From positions 124,001 to 188,000 of the forward strand of contig NZ_QKYU01000002.1 of assembly GCF_003253705.1 (NCBI RefSeq): a DNA stretch of 64,000 nt, read 5' to 3'. Positions within the stretch are counted from its first letter, which is position 1; each line of letters begins with the position of its first letter. The notes under the pieces were generated by a model, which saw only the letters and a list, made by a program, of their open reading frames with translations, had not been told where the DNA came from and searched no databases. The translations under genes and the position numbers were made by a program. Shown here one piece after another: positions 49,464 through 57,172 of this stretch. This DNA comes from Humitalea rosea. Lineage in GTDB: Bacteria; Pseudomonadota; Alphaproteobacteria; Acetobacterales; Acetobacteraceae.

Positions 49464-51482
49464 ATGGAGACGAGTCGCGTGCAGCAGCGGATCTGGGATA
49501 TCGGCACCGATATCGGCGGCACCTTCACCGACATCATCGCCGTGCGCCCCGGCAGCGACGAGACCCGCATCGCCAAGGTGCCCTCGCGCCCCGATGCGCC
49601 GGTGCGCGCGATGCTGGAAGCCTTGGCGGCAGTGGGGCTGGGGCAGGCGGATGTGCGCCGCTTCGTGCATGGCACCACGCGCATCACCAATGCCTTGGTT
49701 GAAGGCCGGCTGCCAAAGGTTGCGCTGGTCGCGACCGCGGGCTTCGAGGATGTTCTGGAGATCGGCCGCTATCGCCGCCAGGAGCTGTATCGCCTCGACC
49801 TGCCGCCGAAAGCGCCGCCGCTGGTGCCCGCCGCCTTGTGCTTCGGCGTGCAGGAGCGGCTGGACCACACCGGCGCCGTGCTCAAGCCGCTGGAGGAGGC
49901 GGAGATCCAGCGCCTGCTGGTCTGGCTGCGCGCGAGCGGCGCCCAGAGCGTCGCCATTTCCCTCCTGCATTCCTACGCGAATCCGGTGCATGAAAAGCTG
50001 CTGGCTGAGCGCCTGCGCGACGTGGTGCCGCATGTCTGCGTCTCCCACGAGATCAACCCGGAAGCGCGCGAATACGAACGCACATCCTCCACCGCCTTCA
50101 ATGCCGCGGCGATGCCGATCGCGGTCGAGTACCTGACCGAGTTGGAGGAGAAGCTGCCGATCGGGGCGGGCTTGCAGGTGTTCCACTCGGCGGGGGCGAT
50201 GGTGCCGGTGCCGGCGGTGAAGCTGCGGCCGTTGGTCATGGCGGCGTCCGGCCCGGCGGCGGGGGTATCGGCCTCGGCGCGCCTCGCGCGCGATCTTGGC
50301 CGGCCACGGGTGCTGACCTTCGACATGGGCGGCACCACCACGGATGTCTGCCTGATCGTCGATGGCGTCGCGGAGATGACCGATACGCGCATGATCGGCG
50401 GCCGGCCGCTGCGCCAGCCGATGTTGGCGGTGCATTCCATCGGTGCCGGCGGCGGTTCCATCGTGAAGCTCGGGCCCGGAGGGTTGAGCGTCGGCCCGGA
50501 GAGCGCGGGATCGGAACCTGGCCCCGCCTGCTACGGCCGTGGCGGCCTGGCGCCGACCATCACCGATGCGAATGCCGTGCTTGGTTACCTCGACCCGGAT
50601 GCGAAGTTGGGTGACACCATCAGCCTCGACGTCGATGCGGCCCGCGCCGTCATTGCGCCGATCGCGGCGGAGCTCAAGCTTGGGCTTACCGAAACCGCGC
50701 TCGGCATCATCCGCGTTGCCAATGCCGCGATGGCGCGCGCGCTGCGCCGCGTGACGGTGGAACGTGGCGTCGATGGGCGCGACTGCGCGTTGCTCGCCTT
50801 TGGTGGCGGCGGGCCGATGCATGCGGCCGGCTTGGCCGAAATGTATGGGTTGACCGAGGTCATCGTGCCGGCGGCCTCCAGCGCCTTCTCGGCGCTCGGT
50901 TGCCTCACCGCCGATTTCAGCTTCCTGCAACAGCGCACGGTGCGCCTGGCGCTCGATGGTCTGGAACTGGCTGGCTTCGCGACCCGCGTTGCGGAGATGG
51001 CAAGCGAGGCGACCAGCCCGCTGATCGCCAATGGCGTCGAGGCTGCGGGCATTGAAATGGAGCACATCGCCTTGATGCGCTACGCGGCACAGAGCGACTC
51101 CCTGCCGGTGCCCTTCGCCATTCCGTTGGACCCCGCGGGGCTGGAAGCGGAATTCCACCGCCGCCATCGCGAACTTTTTGGCTATGCCACCTCCGAACCC
51201 TGCGTGATCGAGGCGCTGCGGGTGCAGGCGCGCAAGGCCTCGACCACGGCGCTGGCGCGGCCCGATGTCGGTCGCCCACCGCGGCCGCCGCGGTCGCGGG
51301 ATTGCGTCTTTCCAGATGTGGGCAGCGTCGCCACCGCGATCCTGCCGCGCGAGACGCTCATCGGCATCGTGCAAGGACCGGCCATCATCGAGGACGCCTG
51401 GTCCACCGTCATCGTGCCGCCCGGGTGGCAGGCACGAGGCGACACGGCCGGAAACCTCTTCCTGACCAGGAGTGCGGCATGA
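49464..51482 (+). CDS. hyuA: Hydantoinase/oxoprolinase subunit A (HyuA)
   Basis: 672 residues. ASKHA-fold ATPase half of ATP-dependent amidases such as 5-oxoprolinase and N-methylhydantoinase (or the acetone carboxylase beta subunit). Phosphate-binding loops: 'DIGTDIGGTFTDIIAV' (about 12-27) and 'FDMGGTTTDVCLIVDG' in the middle; 'HGTTRITNALVEG' and 'GGGGPMHAAGLAEMYG' also match. ATG 49464 gives a normal start. Pairs with HyuB by a 4-base overlap. It lies in operon 2 behind the transporter, so the imported molecule may be a cyclic amide or lactam. Confidence 0.87.
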   Translation: METSRVQQRIWDIGTDIGGTFTDIIAVRPGSDETRIAKVPSRPDAPVRAMLEALAAVGLGQADVRRFVHGTTRITNALVEGRLPKVALVATAGFEDVLEIGRYRRQELYRLDLPPKAPPLVPAALCFGVQERLDHTGAVLKPLEEAEIQRLLVWLRASGAQSVAISLLHSYANPVHEKLLAERLRDVVPHVCVSHEINPEAREYERTSSTAFNAAAMPIAVEYLTELEEKLPIGAGLQVFHSAGAMVPVPAVKLRPLVMAASGPAAGVSASARLARDLGRPRVLTFDMGGTTTDVCLIVDGVAEMTDTRMIGGRPLRQPMLAVHSIGAGGGSIVKLGPGGLSVGPESAGSEPGPACYGRGGLAPTITDANAVLGYLDPDAKLGDTISLDVDAARAVIAPIAAELKLGLTETALGIIRVANAAMARALRRVTVERGVDGRDCALLAFGGGGPMHAAGLAEMYGLTEVIVPAASSAFSALGCLTADFSFLQQRTVRLALDGLELAGFATRVAEMASEATSPLIANGVEAAGIEMEHIALMRYAAQSDSLPVPFAIPLDPAGLEAEFHRRHRELFGYATSEPCVIEALRVQARKASTTALARPDVGRPPRPPRSRDCVFPDVGSVATAILPRETLIGIVQGPAIIEDAWSTVIVPPGWQARGDTAGNLFLTRSAA

Positions 51483-53062
51483 GCACGCTCGATCCCTTCG
51501 TCGTCGAGGTCATTCGCCACGGGCTTTCCGCCGCGGCGGAGGAGATGAGCCTGGTGATGACGCGCTCGGCGCGGTCGCCGCTGCTGCGCGAGGCGGGGGA
51601 CCTCTCCTCGGCCGTCACCGACGCCGAGGGCGGGCTGGTCGGGCAAGGGCGCGACATCCCGATCCACCTTGGCGCCATGGCCTATACGGTGAAGGAGTTG
51701 CTGAAGGTCTGCCCGGCCGAGGGTATGCGCGAAGGTGATGCGCTGATCTACAATCTTGGCGCGCTGGGTGGGAACCACCTCAATGATGTGAAAGTGGCGC
51801 GGCCGGTCTTCGTGGATGGCAAGATCGTGGCCTTCGCGCTCAGCCTTGCGCATTGGCCCGATGTCGGCGGCACCTGGCCCGGCAGCTATTTCGCCAAGGC
51901 CTTCGATACCTTCCAGGAGGCGATTCGGATACCGCCGATGCCGATCGCCAGCGCCGCCGGGATCAATCGTCCGGTGCTGGATTTCATCCTGCACAATGTA
52001 CGCGACCCGGTCGCCTGTGAGGGCGACCTGCTGGCGCAGATCGCCGCCACCCATGCGGCCGAACGGCGCATCCACGAGCTTTGCGCGCAGCATGGCACGC
52101 AGACCTTCCTCGATGCCATGGTGCGCCTGCATGATCTGTCGGAGGCCGAGATGCGGGCCGCGATCCTCGATCTGCCCGATGGCACCTATGAGGGCGAGGA
52201 TTTCCTCGACGATGGCGGCCCGGATGGCGCCCCGGCGCGGATCCATGTCCGCATCGAGATCAAGGGCGATGAGGCGCTGTTTGACCTTTCCGGGTCGTCG
52301 GATCGTGTCGCGAATTTTTGCAACATGACGCCCTTCATCGCGCGCTCCGCCGTCGCCTATTCCGCGCGGATCATCAGCGGGCGTGAGATGCAGCAGAATG
52401 CCGGCGCGCTGCGGCCACTCACCATCATCACCCGGCCTGGCTCGATCCTGGAGCCCGGCTGGGATGCCGCCGTCGCCGCCGGCAATCATGAAACCTCCAT
52501 GCGGATCGTGGATGCGATATTCCGCGCCATGGAGAATGTGATCCCCGAACGGCTCTCCGCCGGCGGGCCGACGACCTCCGGGCTGCTCGCCTTCGCCGAG
52601 CCACGGCAAGGGCTGCCCTGGCGCATGCTGTATGAGGTCCATGGCGGCGGCGAGGGCGCCCGCCACGATCGCGACGGCGTTCCCGCGACGCGCGTGCATC
52701 TGACCAATACCTCCAATACCCCGGCGGAGATGATCGAGGCCAATTACGCAATCCGTATTGAGGAACAATCCATCCGCCGCGGTGCCGGCGGCGCCGGGCG
52801 GCACAGGGGTGGGGACGGCGTGGTGCGCCGCTATCGCGTGTTGGCGCCTTCGATGTGGCTGACCACCTGTGTCGAGCGCAACATCATCCCGCCCTTTGGG
52901 CTGCAGGGGGGCAAGCCCGGGCTGCCCTTCCGCATCACGCTGGAGCGGAACGGTGTGGTGGAAATCCTTTCGGGCAAGGCCAACATGCTGCTGCAACAGG
53001 ATGATCTGGTGACGCTGGAAGCCTGCGGCGGCGGCGGCTATGGCGTTCCCGACCGGGGATAG
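51479..53062 (+). CDS. hyuB: Hydantoinase/oxoprolinase subunit B (HyuB)
   Basis: 527 residues. Catalytic partner of HyuA: 'DPFVVEVIRHGLSAAAEEMS' is the family start; also 'QGRDIPIHLGAM', 'GDALIYNLGALGGNHLNDVK' (the position of the usual N-D-P-Y-x-G-G-x-H metal motif; here the first half is altered, but G-G-N-H-L-N-D is kept) and 'LSGSSDRVANFCNMTPF'. ATG overlaps the hyuA stop. The altered motif suggests a substrate different from classic 5-oxoproline; activity cannot be proven from sequence. Confidence 0.86.
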   Translation: MSTLDPFVVEVIRHGLSAAAEEMSLVMTRSARSPLLREAGDLSSAVTDAEGGLVGQGRDIPIHLGAMAYTVKELLKVCPAEGMREGDALIYNLGALGGNHLNDVKVARPVFVDGKIVAFALSLAHWPDVGGTWPGSYFAKAFDTFQEAIRIPPMPIASAAGINRPVLDFILHNVRDPVACEGDLLAQIAATHAAERRIHELCAQHGTQTFLDAMVRLHDLSEAEMRAAILDLPDGTYEGEDFLDDGGPDGAPARIHVRIEIKGDEALFDLSGSSDRVANFCNMTPFIARSAVAYSARIISGREMQQNAGALRPLTIITRPGSILEPGWDAAVAAGNHETSMRIVDAIFRAMENVIPERLSAGGPTTSGLLAFAEPRQGLPWRMLYEVHGGGEGARHDRDGVPATRVHLTNTSNTPAEMIEANYAIRIEEQSIRRGAGGAGRHRGGDGVVRRYRVLAPSMWLTTCVERNIIPPFGLQGGKPGLPFRITLERNGVVEILSGKANMLLQQDDLVTLEACGGGGYGVPDRG

Positions 53063-53096
53063 GCAGACTCCCCCGCTGATGGAGGCGGGGGGTGTG

Positions 53097-54563
53097 ATGG
53101 CGGGCCGGCGCATGTCGATGGCCGGGATGCATCTGGATCGCCGCGCGGAATTGCCGCTCTACCAGCAACTCGCGGCGCATCTGCGCCAGCGCATCCTCGA
53201 TGGCCGTCTGCCGGCGGGCACGCGGCTGCTCGGTTCGCGGGACATCGCCTCAGAGCTCGGCTGTTCGCGTGCCATCGTATTGGCCGCCTGCGACCTGCTT
53301 TACGCCGAGGGCTACCTGGTCTCCGTTCCGCGCGGCGGGGTGCGGGTTGCGGATATCGCTTTGGCGCCGGGGGCCGCGGCACCGATGCCCGAGGCGGATG
53401 CGCCGGACGGCTTCCTGTCCGATCGCTGGACCTCGCTGCTGCGCACGGAGTATGTCTTCGAGACCGGATCTGCCTTCAGCACCGGCACGCCGGATATCAG
53501 CAACTTTCCTTTTGATATCTGGGCGCGATTGCTGCGGCAGGCATGGCACAACCCGCTGCGCTCCGCCTGCATCGACATGTCGCCGCTCGGCTGGCATCCG
53601 TTGCGCGAGGCGACGGCGGAGTTCCTCGGCGCCGTGCGCGGCCTGCTCTGCCGGCCGGAAGAAGTTGTCATCACCCCCGCCAGCTCGGGGGCGCTCGACC
53701 TCTGCTGTCGCATGCTGCTCGATCCTGGCGATGAGGTCTGGGTGGAGGAGCCGGGCTTCATTGAGGCGCGCTGGAGTCTCAAGGCTGCGGGCGCGAAGCT
53801 GGTGCCGGTTCCGGTCGATGAGAAGGGGATGATCGTCGCCGAGGGCATTCGTCGGGCGCCGCGTGCCAAGCTCGCCGTGGTGACACCATCGCACCAATTC
53901 CCACTCGGCGTCGTGATGGGGCTGGAGCGGCGGCTGGAACTGCTTGAGTGGGCCGGCAGCCAGGGAAGTTGGGTGATCGAGGATGACTACAACTCCGAGT
54001 TCCGTCACCGCGACAGCATGGCGGCGTCGCTGAAATCGCTCGACCGCATGGGCCGCGTCATCTACCTCGGCACCTTCTCCAAGGTCATGATGCCGAGTCT
54101 GCGCCTGGGATATCTCGTCGCCAGCCGTCGATTTGTCGAAGCCTTCGGGCAAGGTCGCGCCCGGATCGATGTGCACTCGGCCGGAACGGCGCAACCGGCC
54201 CTGGCGGAATTCCTGCGCCAGGGCCATTTGCTGCGCTACCTGCGTCGGATGCGGAAGCTCTATGCCGAGCGGCAGCAGGCGGTGCTGCATGCTGTGCGGA
54301 CATTGATGCCCGATGATCTCGAGGTGGCGCCCACGGCCGCGGGCTTGCATCTGACCGCGCTGTTCACCCCGGCTATGGCCGCACGCATGAGCGATCGGGA
54401 AGCGTCAGAGCGCAGTCGGCAGGCCGGAAATTTCATCCAGCCCTTGTCGCAATGCTATCTCGGAACGCCTGACCGGCAGGGCCTCGTGATCGGCTATGGC
54501 CGGTTGCAAGAGGCCGAGGCGATGCCGCGTCTTGCTGCCGTAGCAGCGAAGCTTCGTGCGTGA
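53097..54563 (+). CDS. MocR-type regulator (GntR HTH plus aminotransferase-like domain)
   Basis: 488 residues from ATG 53097 (GGAGG upstream; ATG 53079 possible). Winged helix: 'LPLYQQLAAHLRQRILDGRL' and 'LGSRDIASELGCSRAIVLAA'. A linker leads to a fold-type-I PLP domain with 'NFPFDIWARLLRQ', 'ITPASSGALDL', 'DDYNSEFRH' and the PLP lysine K329 in 'FSKVMMPSLRLGY'. MocR/GabR/PdxR proteins sense amino compounds through PLP and bind direct repeats. It follows hyuB in the same direction (34 bases) and is probably autoregulated through site A at 44164; site B lies just downstream. Confidence 0.87.
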   Translation: MAGRRMSMAGMHLDRRAELPLYQQLAAHLRQRILDGRLPAGTRLLGSRDIASELGCSRAIVLAACDLLYAEGYLVSVPRGGVRVADIALAPGAAAPMPEADAPDGFLSDRWTSLLRTEYVFETGSAFSTGTPDISNFPFDIWARLLRQAWHNPLRSACIDMSPLGWHPLREATAEFLGAVRGLLCRPEEVVITPASSGALDLCCRMLLDPGDEVWVEEPGFIEARWSLKAAGAKLVPVPVDEKGMIVAEGIRRAPRAKLAVVTPSHQFPLGVVMGLERRLELLEWAGSQGSWVIEDDYNSEFRHRDSMAASLKSLDRMGRVIYLGTFSKVMMPSLRLGYLVASRRFVEAFGQGRARIDVHSAGTAQPALAEFLRQGHLLRYLRRMRKLYAERQQAVLHAVRTLMPDDLEVAPTAAGLHLTALFTPAMAARMSDREASERSRQAGNFIQPLSQCYLGTPDRQGLVIGYGRLQEAEAMPRLAAVAAKLRA

Positions 54564-54571
54564 CGCCGCCT

Positions 54572-54600
54572 CTGGCTCATCGCTTTGCGTCGCAACTGGC
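54572..54600. promoter_or_regulatory. MocR-type direct-repeat site B
   Basis: CTGGCTCA at 54572, GCTTTG at 54582 and CTGGC at 54596: identical blocks and spacing to site A at 44164-44192 (offsets 0, 10 and 24). It lies in the 96-base gap between the MocR gene and the aminotransferase gene. Two independent copies with identical geometry, each ahead of a gene set linked to the regulator, argue that this is its operator. Confidence 0.62.
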
Positions 54601-54659
54601 GCTGTCGTCCCGCGGATTCGGACCCTAGCCTCGGTACTTCGATCGTAAAGGGGCGCGTG

Positions 54660-55976
54660 ATGGGCAGGCTGCTGCGGACTGGGTTGAACGCCGGCACGGA
54701 AGCGCCCCGCGTGGTGGGCGGGCAGGGCGTGTATTTCCATCTGCAGGACGGCCGCCGTGTGCTCGATGGCAGCAACACCGGCGGGCCGCTCGGTCATGCC
54801 CATCCGCGTATGGTCGAAGCCTTGCGTGAGGCCGCCGGCGTGCCGGTGGTCAGCGAGGGCTGGAGCTGGCTTGGCCGTGACCAGGCCGCGGAGGACTTCT
54901 TCGACTACGGCTTGCAAGGCGAGGAAAGCTGGGCCGGCGCCGTTCGCTTCTGCCTGAGTGGGAGCGAGGCGAATGACATCGCGCTTTCGCTGTCCCAGGC
55001 GCTGACGGGCCGGCACGCGATCGCGACGCGCGAGCGGGCCTACCACGGCCTTGTCGGCCTGTCGCGGGACGTGACGGTGCAGCCGCAATGGCATGGCGGC
55101 CTCGCGGCACCCAATGGCGGCACCAGGCGCCCGTTTCCCTGCGCGCCCGTGCATGTACTGCCGGCGCCAGAGGGCGCGTTGTATCTGAGCCCGCCCGGTC
55201 CGGTGACGCCGCTGGCTGAACGGCTTGCGGGCGTGCCGGCGATGCTGGCCGGCTCGGCAGCCGTCATCCTCGATTATACCCAGGGCGGGTTCTACCATGA
55301 TGGCGCCTACCAGGATGCTGTCGCGGCCATGGCGCGGGCACAGGGCGCGTTCTGGATCGCCGATGAGGTGGTGACCGGACTTGGCCGCTCCGGGCGTCCC
55401 TTCGCCTTCCAGGGCGGGCAGAGCCGGCCAGATATCGTGACCATGGGCAAGGGGCTGGGTGGGGGTGCCGTGGCCGTCGCCGCCGTGCTGCTCTCGAAGG
55501 ATCTGGTGGCAAGGCTCGAAGGCACGAGCTGGCAGAACTATGGCACGCTGCGCGGCCACCCCATGACCATGGCGGCGGTCAGCGCCTATCTGCGCATCCT
55601 GCACGAGGAAGCCTTGCTGGAGCGGGTGCGCGGATTGGAAGTGCTTTACGCCCGGCGTCTGGAAGAGATCGCGCGGCGCCATCCCAGCGTCTGTCGCGTT
55701 GCCGGGCAGGGGCTGCATTGGACGATCGAACTGCACGGCCCCGATTGGCGCGGCTGGCTGGCGGATACCGCCGAGGCGCCTATCGCCTCCCGCGTCGCGG
55801 CGCTCGCGCTGGAGGCAGGGGCCGTGATCGGCACCAGCGGCGAACAGGTCTCGTTGTTCCTGGCGCCGCCTTTGATTATCTCCGAGGCGCAGTCGGAAAC
55901 CTTGCTCGACATTCTGGACAGGAGCCTCGACCTTGCCGACCGTGAACACAACCGGATGATGGAGAGCGCCAAGTGA
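54660..55976 (+). CDS. Class III aminotransferase (GSA-aminotransferase-like)
   Basis: 438 residues. PLP enzyme of subgroup II: 'VLDGSNTGGPLGHAHPRMVE', 'FCLSGSEANDIALSLSQALT', 'WIADEVVTGLGRSGRPFAFQ', PLP lysine K264 in 'VTMGKGLGGG' and 'NYGTLRGHPMTMAAVSAYL'. Likely transaminates an omega-amino, beta-amino or similar compound. ATG 54660 follows AAAGGGG. Site B for the MocR regulator lies upstream. Its stop overlaps the next start (GTGA). Substrate unknown; the context suggests an amino compound that feeds acyl-CoA steps. Confidence 0.86.
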   Translation: MGRLLRTGLNAGTEAPRVVGGQGVYFHLQDGRRVLDGSNTGGPLGHAHPRMVEALREAAGVPVVSEGWSWLGRDQAAEDFFDYGLQGEESWAGAVRFCLSGSEANDIALSLSQALTGRHAIATRERAYHGLVGLSRDVTVQPQWHGGLAAPNGGTRRPFPCAPVHVLPAPEGALYLSPPGPVTPLAERLAGVPAMLAGSAAVILDYTQGGFYHDGAYQDAVAAMARAQGAFWIADEVVTGLGRSGRPFAFQGGQSRPDIVTMGKGLGGGAVAVAAVLLSKDLVARLEGTSWQNYGTLRGHPMTMAAVSAYLRILHEEALLERVRGLEVLYARRLEEIARRHPSVCRVAGQGLHWTIELHGPDWRGWLADTAEAPIASRVAALALEAGAVIGTSGEQVSLFLAPPLIISEAQSETLLDILDRSLDLADREHNRMMESAK

Positions 55977-56356
55977 TCGAGCATGATGTCAAGGCGGCTG
56001 TCCTGGCCACGGTGCAGGGCTATTTCGACGCATTGTATGATGGCAGCGTGGAGGGCTTTCGCGCGGTGTTCCATCCGCAGGCGCAGCTGTTCACCAGCGA
56101 GGGCGGTGCGACCGATGCCGTCGATCTGGACAGCTACATGATCCGCGTCTCCGGCCGGCCCGCGCCTGCCAGCCGCAACGATCCGCGCATCGATGAGGTG
56201 CTGAGCGTTGCAATCGCAAGCCCGAGCACCGCGCATGTCCGCGTCAGGGATGCGCTCGCACCCAACCGCTTTGTCGACGACCTGCTGCTGGTCAAGTTCG
56301 CCGATGGCTGGAAGATTGTCTGCAAGGCCTGGGCGTTCGATCCCCTTCCCGCATGA
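55973..56356 (+). CDS. NTF2-like / putative lumazine-binding family protein
   Basis: 127 residues. Small alpha+beta-barrel NTF2-like protein: 'VLATVQGYFDALYDGSVEGF', 'VFHPQAQLFTSEGGATDAVD', 'FVDDLLLVKFADGWKIVCKA'. Related to the Lumazine_bd_2/SnoaL group; could be an isomerase, hydrolase or binding protein. GTG overlaps the aminotransferase stop, and its own stop overlaps the CaiD-like gene, so all three are translationally coupled. Soluble, cytosolic. Confidence 0.78.
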   Translation: MIEHDVKAAVLATVQGYFDALYDGSVEGFRAVFHPQAQLFTSEGGATDAVDLDSYMIRVSGRPAPASRNDPRIDEVLSVAIASPSTAHVRVRDALAPNRFVDDLLLVKFADGWKIVCKAWAFDPLPA

Positions 56357-57129
56357 TCGGGGTCGAGGTCGTCGAGGACGACATCCTCGTCATCACCATG
56401 GACCGCCCGCCGGCCAATGCCATCGACCAGGCAATGAGCGAAGGGCTGGATGCCGCCTTCAGTCGCTTTGAGGCTGACGACGCCTTGCGTGTCTGCATTG
56501 TGACCGGGGGCGGTGAGCGCTTCTTTTCCGCCGGGTGGGATCTGAAGGAGGTCGCCGCCGGGCACGGCGACGAGGACGGCTTTGGCAGCGGCGGATACAT
56601 GGGGCTGACGGAGCGGTGGAGCCTGGTGAAGCCGGTCATCGCCGCCGTGAATGGCATCGCGGCAGGTGGCGGCTTCGAACTTGTTCTGGCCTGCGATCTC
56701 GTTGTGGCAAGCACCGAGGCGCGCTTTGCCTTGCCCGAGGTACGGCACGGCCTCGTCGCGGAAGGGGGCGGCGTCATCCGTGCCCCACGCCGCCTGCCAC
56801 CGGCCCTGGCGATGGATCTGCTGCTCACCGGCCGTTTCGCCAGCGCGGAGGATCTGCATCGCCATGGCCTCATCAACCGCCTGGTTCCCGCGCCGGAGGT
56901 GATGGCGGCGGCGCTTGACCTGGCCCGGATGATTCGTGCCGCGGCGCCCACCGCCGTTGCGGCGACGATGGAGATTGTCCAGCGCACGTCACATCTTTCG
57001 GTGCGGGACGCCTACGCGACGATGCGGGGCGGTGACATGCCGGCCTATGCCCGGATGCGTGCCTCGCCCAATCGTGTGGAAGGTCCCCGCGCCTTCACCG
57101 AAAAGCGGCCGCCGCGCTGGACAGGCTGA
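56353..57129 (+). CDS. CaiD-like enoyl-CoA hydratase (second copy)
   Basis: 258 residues. Crotonase fold with the same CaiD-like signatures as the protein at 36513: 'RPPANAIDQAMSEGLDAAFS', 'FFSAGWDLKEVAAGHGDE', 'VNGIAAGGGFELVLACDLVV' and C-terminal 'GPRAFTEKRPPRWTG'. Carnitinyl-CoA dehydratase-type chemistry (water added to or removed from a polar short acyl-CoA) is inferred. Overlaps the NTF2-like gene; the CoA ligase follows after 43 bases. Confidence 0.82.
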   Translation: MIGVEVVEDDILVITMDRPPANAIDQAMSEGLDAAFSRFEADDALRVCIVTGGGERFFSAGWDLKEVAAGHGDEDGFGSGGYMGLTERWSLVKPVIAAVNGIAAGGGFELVLACDLVVASTEARFALPEVRHGLVAEGGGVIRAPRRLPPALAMDLLLTGRFASAEDLHRHGLINRLVPAPEVMAAALDLARMIRAAAPTAVAATMEIVQRTSHLSVRDAYATMRGGDMPAYARMRASPNRVEGPRAFTEKRPPRWTG

Positions 57130-57149
57130 CGCTGTTCGGTTGAAACTGC

Positions 57150-57166
57150 GTTTCTCTATTCGGAAC
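57150..57166. promoter_or_regulatory. IclR-like operator candidate, site 2
   Basis: GTTTC-TCTATTC-GGAAC in the 43-base gap between the CaiD-like gene and the ligase. The reverse complement reads TGTTCC-GAATAGA-GAAAC, matching the reverse complement of site 3 (TGTTCC-AAATATA-GGCAC) and the forward strand of site 1 in the first half and centre. It ends only 6 bases before the ligase ATG, so it would affect initiation or a very short leader. A GAAAC-TGC-GTTTC palindrome overlaps at 57142-57154. Confidence 0.35.
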
Positions 57167-57172
57167 ACGGGC

